DNA of 64,000 bases from Vibrio cyclitrophicus (GTDB lineage Bacteria; Pseudomonadota; Gammaproteobacteria; Enterobacterales; Vibrionaceae). Made by a program: the position numbers and the translations under genes. Shown here in pieces: positions 53,308 to 62,708 of this stretch. How positions within the stretch are numbered: the first letter of the stretch is position 1; every line of letters starts with the position of its first letter. The stretch covers positions 930,001-994,000 of the forward strand of contig CP065366.1 in NCBI GenBank assembly GCA_023206055.1, read 5' to 3'. The notes under the pieces are model-generated. The model saw nothing but the letters and a program-made list of their open reading frames with translations. It had not been told where the DNA came from and searched no databases.

Positions 53308-53463
53308 CGCTTTCGTACAACAACAGCACATTAATCATTCACTACTGATTGTAGATTTAAGCGGTGGTGATAAAATAGCGCCCAAAATTTAGTGATATTT
53401 GTCTATTACAAGCTTTGTAACGACGAGCACTAAAAGAATCACCTACATAATCAAGGTATTTAA

Positions 53464-54891
53464 ATGACGGTTAAAACTCGTTTTGCTCCTAGCCCAACTG
53501 GCTATCTTCACGTTGGTGGTGCACGTACTGCACTTTACTCTTGGCTATTCGCTAAAAACCAAGGCGGTGAATTCGTTCTACGTATCGAAGACACGGACCT
53601 TGAGCGTAACTCTCAAGAAGCGGTTGATGCAATTCTAGAAGGCATGCAATGGATGGGTATGGAATGGGATGAAGGTCCTTACTACCAATCTAAGCGTTTT
53701 GACCGTTACAACGAAATGGTTGATAAGCTACTTGCTGAAGACAAAGCATTCAAATGCTACGCGTCTAAAGAGCTACTTGACGAAATTCGTGCAGAGCAAG
53801 AAGAAAACAAAGAGATGGCTCGCTACGATGCTAACCACCCTAAAATTGTTGCGGCTAACGAAGCAGCAAAAGAAGGTGATGCGTGCGTTATCCGTTTCCG
53901 TAACCCTAAAGAAGGCAGCGTAGTCTTTGATGATCAAATCCGTGGTCGCATTGAAATCGCTAACAGCCAACTTGATGACCTAATCATTCGTCGTACAGAC
54001 GGCGCACCAACTTACAACTTCGTAGTGGTAGTGGATGACTGGGATATGGGTATTACACACGTTGTTCGTGGTGAAGACCACATCAACAACACACCTCGTC
54101 AAATCAACATCTACGAAGCACTAGGCGCGCCAGTTCCGACTTTCGCTCACTGTGCAATGATTCTTGGTGATGACGGTGCGAAACTTTCTAAGCGTCACGG
54201 TGCTGTTTCTGTAATGCAATACCGCGATGAAGGTTACCTACCAAACGCACTAAACAACTACCTAGTTCGTTTAGGCTGGTCTCACGGTGACCAAGAGATC
54301 TTCTCTCAAGAAGAGATGATTGAGTTCTTTAGCCTTAAAGCAATCAGCAAGTCTGCTTCTGCATTCAACACTGACAAGCTACTTTGGTTGAACAACCACT
54401 ACATCAAAACTTCTGAGCCTGAGTACGTGGCAAAATACCTGCAATGGCACCTAGACGCACAGAAGATCGATACAACAAACGGCCCTGCAATCACTGAAGT
54501 GATCAAGCTAGTTGGCGAGCGTTGTAACACGCTTATCGAACTTGCTGAGCAGTCTCGTTACTTCTACGAAGATTTCTCTGAGTTTGAAGCTGGCGCAGCT
54601 AAGAAGCACCTACGTGGTGTTGCTAAAGGCCCACTAGAGCTTGCTCTTGCTAAGGTTGAAGCGCTTGAAGAATTCACAACAGCAAACATCAAAGACGGTG
54701 TGATTGCAGCAGTATGTGAAGAACTAGAGATCGGCATGGGTAAAATCGGCATGCCACTTCGCGTAGCAGTAACAGGTGGCGGCCAGTCTCCTTCTGTTGA
54801 TGCTGTGATGGAGCTTGTTGGTAAAGAGCGCGTAATCGCTCGCATCAAGATGGCTCTTGAGTTCATCGCTGAGCGTGAAGCTAACGCTTAA
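53464..54891 (+). CDS. gltX: Glutamyl-tRNA synthetase
   Basis: GltX charges tRNA-Glu. The 475-residue class I synthetase has the HIGH-type motif HVGG in PSPTGYLHVGGARTAL near the N-terminus and the KLSKRHG motif near residue 240. Helical anticodon-binding domains follow. Codon choice is strongly biased (CTA, CTT, CAA, CGT), as expected of a highly expressed Vibrio gene. It is monocistronic: a promoter lies upstream and a strong terminator downstream. Confidence 0.98.
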   Translation: MTVKTRFAPSPTGYLHVGGARTALYSWLFAKNQGGEFVLRIEDTDLERNSQEAVDAILEGMQWMGMEWDEGPYYQSKRFDRYNEMVDKLLAEDKAFKCYASKELLDEIRAEQEENKEMARYDANHPKIVAANEAAKEGDACVIRFRNPKEGSVVFDDQIRGRIEIANSQLDDLIIRRTDGAPTYNFVVVVDDWDMGITHVVRGEDHINNTPRQINIYEALGAPVPTFAHCAMILGDDGAKLSKRHGAVSVMQYRDEGYLPNALNNYLVRLGWSHGDQEIFSQEEMIEFFSLKAISKSASAFNTDKLLWLNNHYIKTSEPEYVAKYLQWHLDAQKIDTTNGPAITEVIKLVGERCNTLIELAEQSRYFYEDFSEFEAGAAKKHLRGVAKGPLELALAKVEALEEFTTANIKDGVIAAVCEELEIGMGKIGMPLRVAVTGGGQSPSVDAVMELVGKERVIARIKMALEFIAEREANA

Positions 54892-54910
54892 TTGAGCGAT
54901 TGCTAGAATC

Positions 54911-54947
54911 AAAAAAGGGTCAGTAACTTGGTTACTGACCCTTTTTA
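54911..54947. terminator. Bidirectional terminator between gltX and the APE cluster
   Basis: The perfect stem AAAAGGGTCAGTAAC / GTTACTGACCCTTTT with a TTG loop is flanked by A and T tracts. It ends gltX on the plus strand and the lipoprotein/APE transcript on the minus strand. Confidence 0.9.
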
Positions 54948-54980
54948 TTTGTCTCGAGTTTTACTCTCTGAATAACTTCG

Positions 54981-55445
54981 TTAAAACTTGTCGTCGGCAA
55001 TCATTTGAGTCGCTTGCGCGGGTGTTTTCTTATCAAACAAGATATCCATCATCGCTTTGATGCGCTCCATATCGTCACCAAACTTAGAAAAGTTGCCGCT
55101 ATTCGGCGCCTTAAACTCTACGTTACCAACGCGCTGTTGATCTTGATAAGCGGAGATCTTTGCGTCTGCCACAAAGGTTCTCAAATCCCAGCTCCAACGA
55201 GATACGTAATCTAGCGTGACTTCTTCAGGCTTGTGTTCAGAGCCGTCAGCGACAACCTTACATTTAACTTGATTGTTCAAACACCAATCGAGCATCGAAT
55301 CAAGAAACACAGTGCGCGTCTTGGTGTCTTCTACGATAGTGATGTTTTTAATATTGTTTGCTTCTGGCAGTGCATTCCCTGAATACTTAGGAGCACTACA
55401 ACCTGCGAGTAAAACGACAACAGCGGCAACTAACCAGTTTTTCAT
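54981..55445 (-). CDS. Sbal_3080-family lipoprotein
   Basis: This 154-residue lipoprotein has a signal peptide with lipobox LLAGCSA. The mature part contains the conserved blocks ITIVEDTKTRTVFLDSMLDWC, EEVTLDYVSRWSWDLRTF and VGNVEFKAPNS, which I recall from the Sbal_3080 lipoprotein family. Function is unknown. It starts only 8 nt past the apeR stop and is followed by the terminator, so it is probably the last gene of the APE transcript rather than an unrelated neighbour. Confidence 0.75.
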   Translation of the reverse strand: MKNWLVAAVVVLLAGCSAPKYSGNALPEANNIKNITIVEDTKTRTVFLDSMLDWCLNNQVKCKVVADGSEHKPEEVTLDYVSRWSWDLRTFVADAKISAYQDQQRVGNVEFKAPNSGNFSKFGDDMERIKAMMDILFDKKTPAQATQMIADDKF

Positions 55446-55453
55446 TATCTATC

Positions 55454-56677
55454 CTAGATTTTTTTGAAGATGATTGAGGTGTTAATCCCACCAAAAGCAA
55501 AGTTATTGCTCATTAGGTATTCAACATCCAATTCGCGACCTGAGCCTGTGATGTAATCGAGCTTGCCGCACTGTTCATCGACATTCTCAAGGTTTAGGGT
55601 TGGGCTGAACCAACCGCTGTGCATCATCTCTATGCTTAACCAAGCTTCAATCGCACCACACGCGCCAAGCGTATGTCCAAAGTAGCTTTTCAATGAACTG
55701 ATTGGCACTTCACCAAAGATATTCGCAGTCGCGTTACTCTCTGCAATATCGCCTTTTTCTGTCGCAGTACCGTGTGCAGAAACATAGCCAATCTTCTCGG
55801 CTGGAAGCTGTGCGTCTCTCAGCGCTTTCTCCATACAAACTTGCATGGTTTCCATCTGAGGTTGGGTCACATGAGCCGCATCGCAGTTGCTGGCAAAGCC
55901 AATGATTTCAGCGTAGATCTTTGCACCGCGAGCAACAGCATGTTCATACTCTTCAAGAACAAGCGTACCGGCGCCTTCACCGATAACCAAGCCATCACGC
56001 TCGCTGTCGTATGGGCTAGGGGATTTCTTGGGTGTGTCGTTTTTTAAACTGGTAGCAAAAAGGGTATCGAAAACGGCAGACTCAGTTGGGCATAACTCTT
56101 CACCACCCCCGGCAACCATCACGGTTTGGTAGCCGTGCTTGATCGCTTCATAGGCGTAACCAATGGCTTGGCTTCCTGAAGTACACGCACTGCTGGTGGG
56201 AATAACACGACCGCGTAGCCCAAAGAACAATCCTACGTTTACCGCAGCTGTGTGTGGCATCATTTGCACGTAAGTAGTTGCTGTGATCGCTCGTGTCGAT
56301 TTCTCGTTAAGCATTACGCCGAACGCACCAACCGCGTCAGTACTGCCTGTTGAAGATCCGTAAGCGATACCGGTTTCACCATTGGTTAAAATATCGTGGC
56401 CAATCAGTCCTGCTTGTTCTAGTGCATTTTCAGTAGCAACGGTGGCCAGGCGAGATACACGGCCCATGCCGCGTACTTGTTTACGCTTGTAGTGTTTAGG
56501 CAGTTGGAAATCATCAATAGGTGCAGCAAGCTTAGTGTTGAGGCCATCATATTGCTCAAAGCTTGGCATATATTGGGTCGCATTTTCACAAGCCTTTAGC
56601 TTTGGCTCTATCTGTTGCCAGTCGTTACCAAAGGCTGTAACACCTGACATGCCAGTTACAACAACACGGCGGGTCAT
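55454..56677 (-). CDS. apeR: Beta-ketoacyl-ACP synthase of the aryl-polyene cluster (ApeR-like)
   Basis: A FabF-type ketosynthase of 407 residues with an intact Cys-His-His triad: C165 in TSSACTSGSQ, His in VSAHGTATEKGD, and His in KSYFGHTLGAC. It should condense malonyl-ACP onto growing or priming chains. It is the last KS of the cluster and overlaps apeQ by 4 nt. The gene order here (thioesterase, LolA-like, MMPL, DUF3261, KS, DH, KR, KS) is the same as I recall for apeK to apeR in E. coli and Xenorhabdus, which supports the ape letter. Confidence 0.85.
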   Translation of the reverse strand: MTRRVVVTGMSGVTAFGNDWQQIEPKLKACENATQYMPSFEQYDGLNTKLAAPIDDFQLPKHYKRKQVRGMGRVSRLATVATENALEQAGLIGHDILTNGETGIAYGSSTGSTDAVGAFGVMLNEKSTRAITATTYVQMMPHTAAVNVGLFFGLRGRVIPTSSACTSGSQAIGYAYEAIKHGYQTVMVAGGGEELCPTESAVFDTLFATSLKNDTPKKSPSPYDSERDGLVIGEGAGTLVLEEYEHAVARGAKIYAEIIGFASNCDAAHVTQPQMETMQVCMEKALRDAQLPAEKIGYVSAHGTATEKGDIAESNATANIFGEVPISSLKSYFGHTLGACGAIEAWLSIEMMHSGWFSPTLNLENVDEQCGKLDYITGSGRELDVEYLMSNNFAFGGINTSIIFKKI

Positions 56678-57399
56678 ACTAAGCCTCCATTTACTGAAAT
56701 CACTTGGCGAGTGACGTAGCCTGCAATATCAGACATTAGGTAACTCACGAGACCTGCAACTTCTTCAGGTTCGCCCATGCGGCGCAGTGGTACTTGAGGA
56801 AGTGCATGATCTTTCACGTGCTCGTCAACCATGCCGGTATCGATTAAGCCAGGAGCCACGCAGTTTACGGTGATCTTGCGTTTCGCGAGTTCTAAAGCCA
56901 GAGACTTAGTTGCACCAATCACGCCGGCTTTTGCCGCTGCATAGTTAGTTTGACCGCGGTTGCCCATGATGCCCGATACCGACGCTAGAGTGACGATACG
57001 GCCACCTTTACGCTTTTGAACCATAGGCATCACACACGGGTGAAGTACGTTGTAGAAGCTGTCTAGGTTGGTGTGTATCACGCCATCCCACTCTTCTTCT
57101 GTCATTGCAGGGAATGCAGTGTCACGAGTAATGCCCGCGTTGTTCACTACGCCATAGTAAGCGCCATGTTCGGCAATATCGGATTCTAGCTTCTCACGAC
57201 ATTCACTGCGGTTGCTGATATCAAATCGGATAAGACGACCTTTGCTACCTAATTCTGTGATCGACTTTAGCGTCTCTTCAGCACCTTGCTTGTCACCCAT
57301 GTAATGAACGGCGATTTCAAACCCGTCTTTCGCAAGTTGAACAGCGATCGCTTTACCAATGCCTTTGCTGGCACCAGTGACTAAAACCTGACGGCTCAT
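56674..57399 (-). CDS. apeQ: 3-ketoacyl-ACP reductase of the APE cluster (ApeQ-like)
   Basis: A 241-residue FabG-type short-chain dehydrogenase. It has the NADPH motif TGASKGIG, the NNAG motif, and the catalytic Ser/Tyr/Lys set around S140, Y153 and K157 (GQTNYAAAKAG). It reduces the beta-keto group after each elongation so that ApeP can form the conjugated double bond. It overlaps apeP and apeR by 4 nt each. Confidence 0.9.
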   Translation of the reverse strand: MSRQVLVTGASKGIGKAIAVQLAKDGFEIAVHYMGDKQGAEETLKSITELGSKGRLIRFDISNRSECREKLESDIAEHGAYYGVVNNAGITRDTAFPAMTEEEWDGVIHTNLDSFYNVLHPCVMPMVQKRKGGRIVTLASVSGIMGNRGQTNYAAAKAGVIGATKSLALELAKRKITVNCVAPGLIDTGMVDEHVKDHALPQVPLRRMGEPEEVAGLVSYLMSDIAGYVTRQVISVNGGLV

Positions 57400-57860
57400 G
57401 ATGGGCTCCTAGTTTTCATTTCTTGTAATTTTTGTTCTGTTGGTACGTAGACATTGAGTTGGCATTGAGCCACTAACTCACCTTGGTCTTCGACTCTAGC
57501 GGTAAACACGGCCATACCACTGTCTTCCATCAGTTGCTCGGCGTAGACATCAAAGGTTTGACCTTGAGTAAATTCATCACACAGTGACTTGTAGCGACGA
57601 GAACCGAGTAGGAAACCTATAGGGGGAATGGTGCCGTTTTTCAGTGAATGGTATCCAGACCAAGCAGCAACGGACTGTGCCATAAACTCGATACCAACAT
57701 AAGCTGGAACAGTTTTTGATTCGGCATTAAAGAACAGATTATGGGGGCCAATATCCACTTGGCAGTGGATCGACAACGCCTCTACGCTGATCGCACGATC
57801 GATTAGTATCATTGGATCATCGTGTGGGAGAAGTTGGTCTACAGAAGGGATATCAGTCAT
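57396..57860 (-). CDS. apeP: 3-hydroxyacyl-ACP dehydratase of the APE cluster (ApeP-like)
   Basis: A 154-residue hotdog-fold dehydratase of the FabA/FabZ type. The active-site His region LLPHDDPMILID is at residues ~10-22, and the central-helix PAYVGIEFMAQSVAAWSG carries the acidic residue. In APE systems ApeP works with a second dehydratase, ApeI, which would lie outside this window. It overlaps its neighbours by a few bases, indicating coupled translation. Confidence 0.87.
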   Translation of the reverse strand: MTDIPSVDQLLPHDDPMILIDRAISVEALSIHCQVDIGPHNLFFNAESKTVPAYVGIEFMAQSVAAWSGYHSLKNGTIPPIGFLLGSRRYKSLCDEFTQGQTFDVYAEQLMEDSGMAVFTARVEDQGELVAQCQLNVYVPTEQKLQEMKTRSPS

Positions 57861-59061
57861 TTACTACACCAAAAATCAGGCTAATATTGTTGCCACCAAA
57901 CGCAAACGAGTTGCTTAAGATGTTCTTTACTTTAAGTTTCTGGGTACAGTTTACCAAATCAATCTCAATATCTTCAGCTTTATCCTGACATTTTTGTAAG
58001 GGAAGCGGTAAGTCATATTTCAAAATATGCCATGCAATTGCAGCCTCAATCGCACTTGCGGCTCCAAGAGTATGCCCGGTAAGAGGCTTGGTTGAGCTAA
58101 CGGGAACCTTGTTTGCAAAAATACGATGGATGGCTTTGCTTTCCATTGAGTCATTAAGTGGTGTTGCTGTGCCATGCGCATTGATGTAACCGATGTCTTT
58201 TGCTTGTAAATGTGCAGAATCTAATGCTTTTCGCATTGCTTGTTCGGCGCCGTTTCCTTCTGGATGGGGCGCTGAAATATGGTGTGCGTCAGAGCTGTCA
58301 CCACAACCCAATAAGGCAATGTTTGGTGTGTCTTTTCCTGCATTTACACCGGTTGGCTTTGTCTTACTGAGCAACATGAATGCCGCTGCTTCGCCGATGT
58401 TAATACCATCTCGGGTTGCACTAAATGGCTTACAATGTGTCGTTGAAAGAGCTTCCAGTCCATGAAAACCATTGAGTGTCAGTTTACATAAGGTATCTAC
58501 GCCACCGACTAATACAGCATCAGCCATGCCTGAATCTAGTACACGTTGTGCCGTGAGAAATACACGACCACTGGACGAGCAAGCTGTTGAGATCGCGTAG
58601 CTTGGCCCGGTTAATGAGCAGTATTGGCTAATGAACTCGGAAGTATCCCCTAGCTCTTGTTTCGAATAGTGATAATGTTCGGGAAAAGAGCCTTGGTCGA
58701 GTTTGTGCTTAAACGCGGCCTCACCGTCAGAGATCCCCGAAGTGCTGGTGCCGATAACCACAGCAATTCTATCTGCGCCAAACTGAGATTTTGCTTGCTC
58801 GATAGAATCTTCAATTTGATTAAGAGCTGACAGCGCCAGTTGATTGTTACGAGTGGCATATTGCGCAAGTGCTGAAGGAATCGGTGGTAGTTCACCCGCG
58901 ATCTGACCAACGACCGTATGTTTACCATCGTTCAGCATATCGTTTACTTCAACCATATTTGATTCCCACTCATCTTTCAGACAGCTATGAATATCGGCAA
59001 TCTCTGAGCCTAGCGCTGAGTGGAAACCACAGTCTTGGATGTAAATAGGCATAGTGTTCAA
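57853..59061 (-). CDS. apeO: Beta-ketoacyl-ACP synthase of the APE cluster (ApeO-like)
   Basis: A 402-residue KS with an intact active site: C161 in ISTACSSSG, His in INAHGTATPLND, and His in PLTGHTLGAAS. In characterised APE systems ApeO pairs with the chain-length factor ApeC to make the polyene. ApeC is not in this window and would be expected beyond the right edge. It overlaps apeP by 8 nt and the DUF3261 gene by 4 nt. Confidence 0.85.
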   Translation of the reverse strand: MNTMPIYIQDCGFHSALGSEIADIHSCLKDEWESNMVEVNDMLNDGKHTVVGQIAGELPPIPSALAQYATRNNQLALSALNQIEDSIEQAKSQFGADRIAVVIGTSTSGISDGEAAFKHKLDQGSFPEHYHYSKQELGDTSEFISQYCSLTGPSYAISTACSSSGRVFLTAQRVLDSGMADAVLVGGVDTLCKLTLNGFHGLEALSTTHCKPFSATRDGINIGEAAAFMLLSKTKPTGVNAGKDTPNIALLGCGDSSDAHHISAPHPEGNGAEQAMRKALDSAHLQAKDIGYINAHGTATPLNDSMESKAIHRIFANKVPVSSTKPLTGHTLGAASAIEAAIAWHILKYDLPLPLQKCQDKAEDIEIDLVNCTQKLKVKNILSNSFAFGGNNISLIFGVVND

Positions 59062-59681
59062 CTCTCACTTGGGTTGTCGACAATCGTTGAGTTCAACGTT
59101 TGTATGGTGATGGTGTAGCCTTGGATTAGATGCTTGAAAACAATCTCTCCCGATGTCTTTGGTTCGCCGGCTTTTGCTTGGTATTCAATCTGAATGATGG
59201 CTTGTTGGTTGTCGTCAAACACGGTTCTCGTTTTGTCGGTATCGACTAGGTGCCAACCTATGCTTTTTAAGGGTTGAGCCCATGCTTCTGCCGGCCATAA
59301 GGTCAACATTAGATTGAATAACACCTGTTCCGGTTGTGGCAATGTGGCACCAAGGCCAGATAGAACTTGCGTGTCGATCACTTGGTTCTGGTATTGCAGC
59401 GATAGAATACGCGTACCCCAAGAGGAGAAACCGGCCAAAACCACTTTATCCGGTGTGACTTCGACTTGCACAGGAAGTTGCTGTGTATCATCTTCCCACG
59501 TAGCACTGATGAGCTGGCTGGCCGTGAGGGAGTATCCAAGTTCAGCTGGCAGTGGCAGCGCTAGCTCGGTGTCATTGTTGATAGACACACTTGCGCCAGT
59601 CGGTTGTTGAGAAACCATCGAGCAAGCAGTGAGTAGAATACCTGCTAGTGTGGCGAAGGTTATCTTTATTGCTTTGATCAT
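59058..59681 (-). CDS. DUF3261 lipoprotein of the APE cluster
   Basis: A 207-residue lipoprotein with lipobox LLTACSM. The C-terminal part (VKSIGWHLVD-like core, IIQIEYQAK, FKHLIQGYTITIQTL) matches DUF3261, a family found almost only in APE clusters (ApeN position). It is probably an outer-membrane or periplasmic part of the polyene-lipid transfer system. It overlaps the exporter gene by 4 nt. Confidence 0.8.
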   Translation of the reverse strand: MIKAIKITFATLAGILLTACSMVSQQPTGASVSINNDTELALPLPAELGYSLTASQLISATWEDDTQQLPVQVEVTPDKVVLAGFSSWGTRILSLQYQNQVIDTQVLSGLGATLPQPEQVLFNLMLTLWPAEAWAQPLKSIGWHLVDTDKTRTVFDDNQQAIIQIEYQAKAGEPKTSGEIVFKHLIQGYTITIQTLNSTIVDNPSES

Positions 59682-62050
59682 CTAAAAGCCTCTCGAGAGG
59701 TTGGTCGCTCTACGCTTCTACTACTGTTGATAGCGAGCGGAGAAAGTAGCCACGCGACAAAGATCCCTGTCAGAACAGTCACTCCGAAGCTATGAATAGC
59801 ATGAGTCTGGCTCAAAGATAATAAACCAAATGAGAGCAGCGTCGTTAGACCTGATAGAGTGATTGCCAACAAGGTGCACAGAGACTTTTTCTGCTCAGCA
59901 AAGAACAGGGTATAGTCAATACCAATCCCTAAAATGAGAATCAAGCCCAGTAGATTAAACAGGTTTAACGTTGAACCTAAAATACCAGTGACCGCTAACC
60001 CTGCGATTCCAGCGATCAATGATGGCAACAGCATTAGTAGGCTCTGCTTCACACCGTAACGCCAACCTAGCACCATACCGATAGCAGCCAATGCTACCAA
60101 TAATAGCTCTGTGATTTTGACTCTGTATTCTGCAAAGAGAGCGGATATTTCATCGGCTTTATTGAGGTATTTGACCCCTTGTTGCTGAACAAAACTTGAA
60201 TCCAGCCATTGAGAGAACAGCTCTGAATTGGTGACGTCTTTGATCAAAATGACCGATGCTGCTTGTCCGGCGATCGGTTTTAACCAAAGTGGTCGAACAG
60301 GTTCTGACACCGGTGACTCCAAAAATCCAGCTACCGTGATTGGTTCGAATTTTGGTAGTTCTGGAAAAGTAGACCAACCTAAAGTGCTTTGTAATATTTG
60401 GCTTTGTTGACTGTAGAGTTGCTCAACTAACTGATAGTTAAACTGTTGTTCTTGTGTGCTTAACAACTGTTGATTGATGCTGCGATACCCAGAGATACCT
60501 TGGCTATCGACTAGAGAATCTAAGCTTTTGGTGATTTCTGCCAGTTTTTTGAGTAACTTTTGGTCGCTTTTGGCTGTCACCAAAAGCATATTTTGACCAC
60601 TGCCCAATCCAGAGATTTCAGTAATGGCTTGTTCTTGTTGTTTGAGTTGTTCTGGCATCGCTTGTAGTTGGCGAATATCGTCGTCGTAACGAATTTGACT
60701 GAGTGATATCAGGCTCAAGACCGTTACTATTAACGGTAAGCCAATTCTAAACTTTTGGTTGCTCCAGAGACTTAACCAAGCATGCCAAAGCTTCGATAAA
60801 GGAAGCGGGCGCTCTTGACTTGGTTTTGCCGCTAAAACGGGATACCAACACACCACACTGGCGTAAGCTGCGATCAGTCCAATCGAAGAAAACAGAGCAA
60901 GTTGCTGTAAGCCAGGGAAAGGTGCGACCAACAGACCTAGATAGCCAATCAAGCTGGTGATAAGACCCAAGGTGATCGCAACGAGAATATGTTTTAAGCC
61001 CTTGTCACTTTGCCACTTATTGCCTGCTGCTAAGCGGTCAGTGAGGTAGTGAAAGGAGTAGTCGATAGACACGCCAATCAAGCTGGCACCGAACACCAAA
61101 CTAAACAGATGAACCTTGCCGAAGATAGCGACGGTACTTGCCAGCGCAACCAATAATCCAGTACTGATTGAGAGCAAAGATAAGGCGAGTGGTAAGGCAC
61201 TACGAAACGTCAGCCACACTAATAAAATAACACCTGCCAATGAGCCTAAACCAATGGTACTGATTTCTGATTTTGCACTTTCGGTACCGTAATTAGCGTA
61301 GAACACCACGCCGGTATGCTGGACTTTGACATCAAATTGCTTTTCAATCTCGCGCTCAATTGAATTAAGATCCGGAAGTTGCTCTTGAATCGCCAAGCTA
61401 TAAGGTGAACCCGCCAGAGTAGCCGTGACCAAAATATGAGTTTGTTCATTAGACTCGGCTGTGAGGTATCCCTCTTTCAATACAAAGTTACTTGATTGAA
61501 CGCCAACGGCACTGATGTAGTCGCGAAATAACAAAAATGGGTCGAGAGTGAGCTCTGCGGCAGTGACACCTGAGAAGGGATTGTACAGAGACTGAATCAC
61601 ATATTGAGCTCGCGAGTCAGGTGAGTGTGTCAGCGTCTCTTTTTGTTGTTGAGTCAGAAGTTGAGCTCGGTGACGAAAATAGAAATCGCTCCATTGGCTT
61701 TGGGTGGTGGCGTTGATTTTGCCTTGAACTTGCTTAAACAGAGTTGGCTTACTTGAAAAGGCTCTTTGGTTGAGATCTTTTTCAAAAGCGTCAGTCGCAA
61801 TCATGGCTCGTTCGATATTGGGAGCGCTGATGATGAACACCACTTGCTCGCTCATCGAGCTAGATATTTGCTGAAAGGCTTGCTCTACCATTGGGTCTTG
61901 CTGGTTTTCTGGTAGTAACTTTAGAATGTTGCTTTCAATAGGTACCGACGAAGAAAAAGCGAATTGTTTGATCAACAATCCGCTAAATAGCATTACGACA
62001 ACAAGCCAAACAAGGGCAAGACTAGAGTTGGAATTGTTGCGCTTCAACAT
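59678..62050 (-). CDS. MMPL/RND-family exporter of the APE cluster
   Basis: A 790-residue RND-superfamily MMPL exporter with about 12 TM helices in two halves. Each half has the intramembrane Asp-Tyr pair: GVSIDYSFHYL near residue 325 and GIGIDYTLFFAEQ near 715. In APE clusters this position (ApeM) is thought to flip or export the aryl-polyene lipid across the inner membrane. It overlaps the LolA-like gene by 29 nt. Confidence 0.85.
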   Translation of the reverse strand: MLKRNNSNSSLALVWLVVVMLFSGLLIKQFAFSSSVPIESNILKLLPENQQDPMVEQAFQQISSSMSEQVVFIISAPNIERAMIATDAFEKDLNQRAFSSKPTLFKQVQGKINATTQSQWSDFYFRHRAQLLTQQQKETLTHSPDSRAQYVIQSLYNPFSGVTAAELTLDPFLLFRDYISAVGVQSSNFVLKEGYLTAESNEQTHILVTATLAGSPYSLAIQEQLPDLNSIEREIEKQFDVKVQHTGVVFYANYGTESAKSEISTIGLGSLAGVILLVWLTFRSALPLALSLLSISTGLLVALASTVAIFGKVHLFSLVFGASLIGVSIDYSFHYLTDRLAAGNKWQSDKGLKHILVAITLGLITSLIGYLGLLVAPFPGLQQLALFSSIGLIAAYASVVCWYPVLAAKPSQERPLPLSKLWHAWLSLWSNQKFRIGLPLIVTVLSLISLSQIRYDDDIRQLQAMPEQLKQQEQAITEISGLGSGQNMLLVTAKSDQKLLKKLAEITKSLDSLVDSQGISGYRSINQQLLSTQEQQFNYQLVEQLYSQQSQILQSTLGWSTFPELPKFEPITVAGFLESPVSEPVRPLWLKPIAGQAASVILIKDVTNSELFSQWLDSSFVQQQGVKYLNKADEISALFAEYRVKITELLLVALAAIGMVLGWRYGVKQSLLMLLPSLIAGIAGLAVTGILGSTLNLFNLLGLILILGIGIDYTLFFAEQKKSLCTLLAITLSGLTTLLSFGLLSLSQTHAIHSFGVTVLTGIFVAWLLSPLAINSSRSVERPTSREAFR

Positions 62051-62708
62051 CTGATAATACTTCCGGTAGATGGCTTAACTGATTAAATTCGATCACAGTG
62101 CTGTCTCCACGAATCTCTTTCAGTTCAATGCGTTCAATATCACTTTGCCCCTGCAGTGTGATGGCTTCAAACACCGCGTTCATTGGCGCACTTTTAGGCT
62201 TAAGAGTCAGTATCCATGACTTATTTTCTGTATTGTCATCTGAACTTGTTGCAGTTGCAGGCGCAAAATCGAGTGCGAACTGTTCCTGAAGTTTTTGCGT
62301 GTCCCCATGGAACACCGATAGGAAAATATGGCTGAAATAAAACGCCATTGGGTTTTCTTTATCGGTGATGATTTTAGCAGGCTGATCGGCAAACCTTTGA
62401 CTTAGTTTGTTATCGGTCAACACTAAATTCACAGGGAAGGGGGTCGCTTGTGTCCAAAGCAAACCGTTCGACTTGTCTAACAGGAATGTACCTTGTGACG
62501 TCAAAGGCTGGGCGAACATTTCCATGTTGCGTGTTTGAGTGAACTCACCACGCACTATGTTGTTCGCGCTTAATACGGTTTGCAGGTCTGAAATAGAGCC
62601 AACCATAACTGTACTTTCATTAGCAATAGCAAAGCTACTCGCCATCATTGAAGCAAGCCCTAGTAGTGCGATGCTGATTTGCTTACGCCCGCGCTTAAAC
62701 AGATTCAT
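62022..62708 (-). CDS. LolA-like outer-membrane lipoprotein carrier of the APE cluster
   Basis: A 228-residue protein with a signal peptide ending AIA before NESTV and a LolA-type beta-half-barrel (GEFTQTRNMEMF, SQGTFLLDKSNGLLWTQATPFP). In APE clusters (ApeL position) it probably shuttles the polyene lipid from the exporter to the outer membrane. It overlaps both neighbours, showing coupled translation. Confidence 0.82.
   Translation of the reverse strand: MNLFKRGRKQISIALLGLASMMASSFAIANESTVMVGSISDLQTVLSANNIVRGEFTQTRNMEMFAQPLTSQGTFLLDKSNGLLWTQATPFPVNLVLTDNKLSQRFADQPAKIITDKENPMAFYFSHIFLSVFHGDTQKLQEQFALDFAPATATSSDDNTENKSWILTLKPKSAPMNAVFEAITLQGQSDIERIELKEIRGDSTVIEFNQLSHLPEVLSDVEAQQFQL

Larger units (their letters stand above)
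53101..53463. other. Intergenic region between copA and gltX
   Basis: These 363 bp contain the copA promoter/operator on the left and a gltX promoter at 53280-53307. A palindrome TAGAGCTCTA near 53260 has no clear role. No RNA gene is recognised. Confidence 0.5.
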
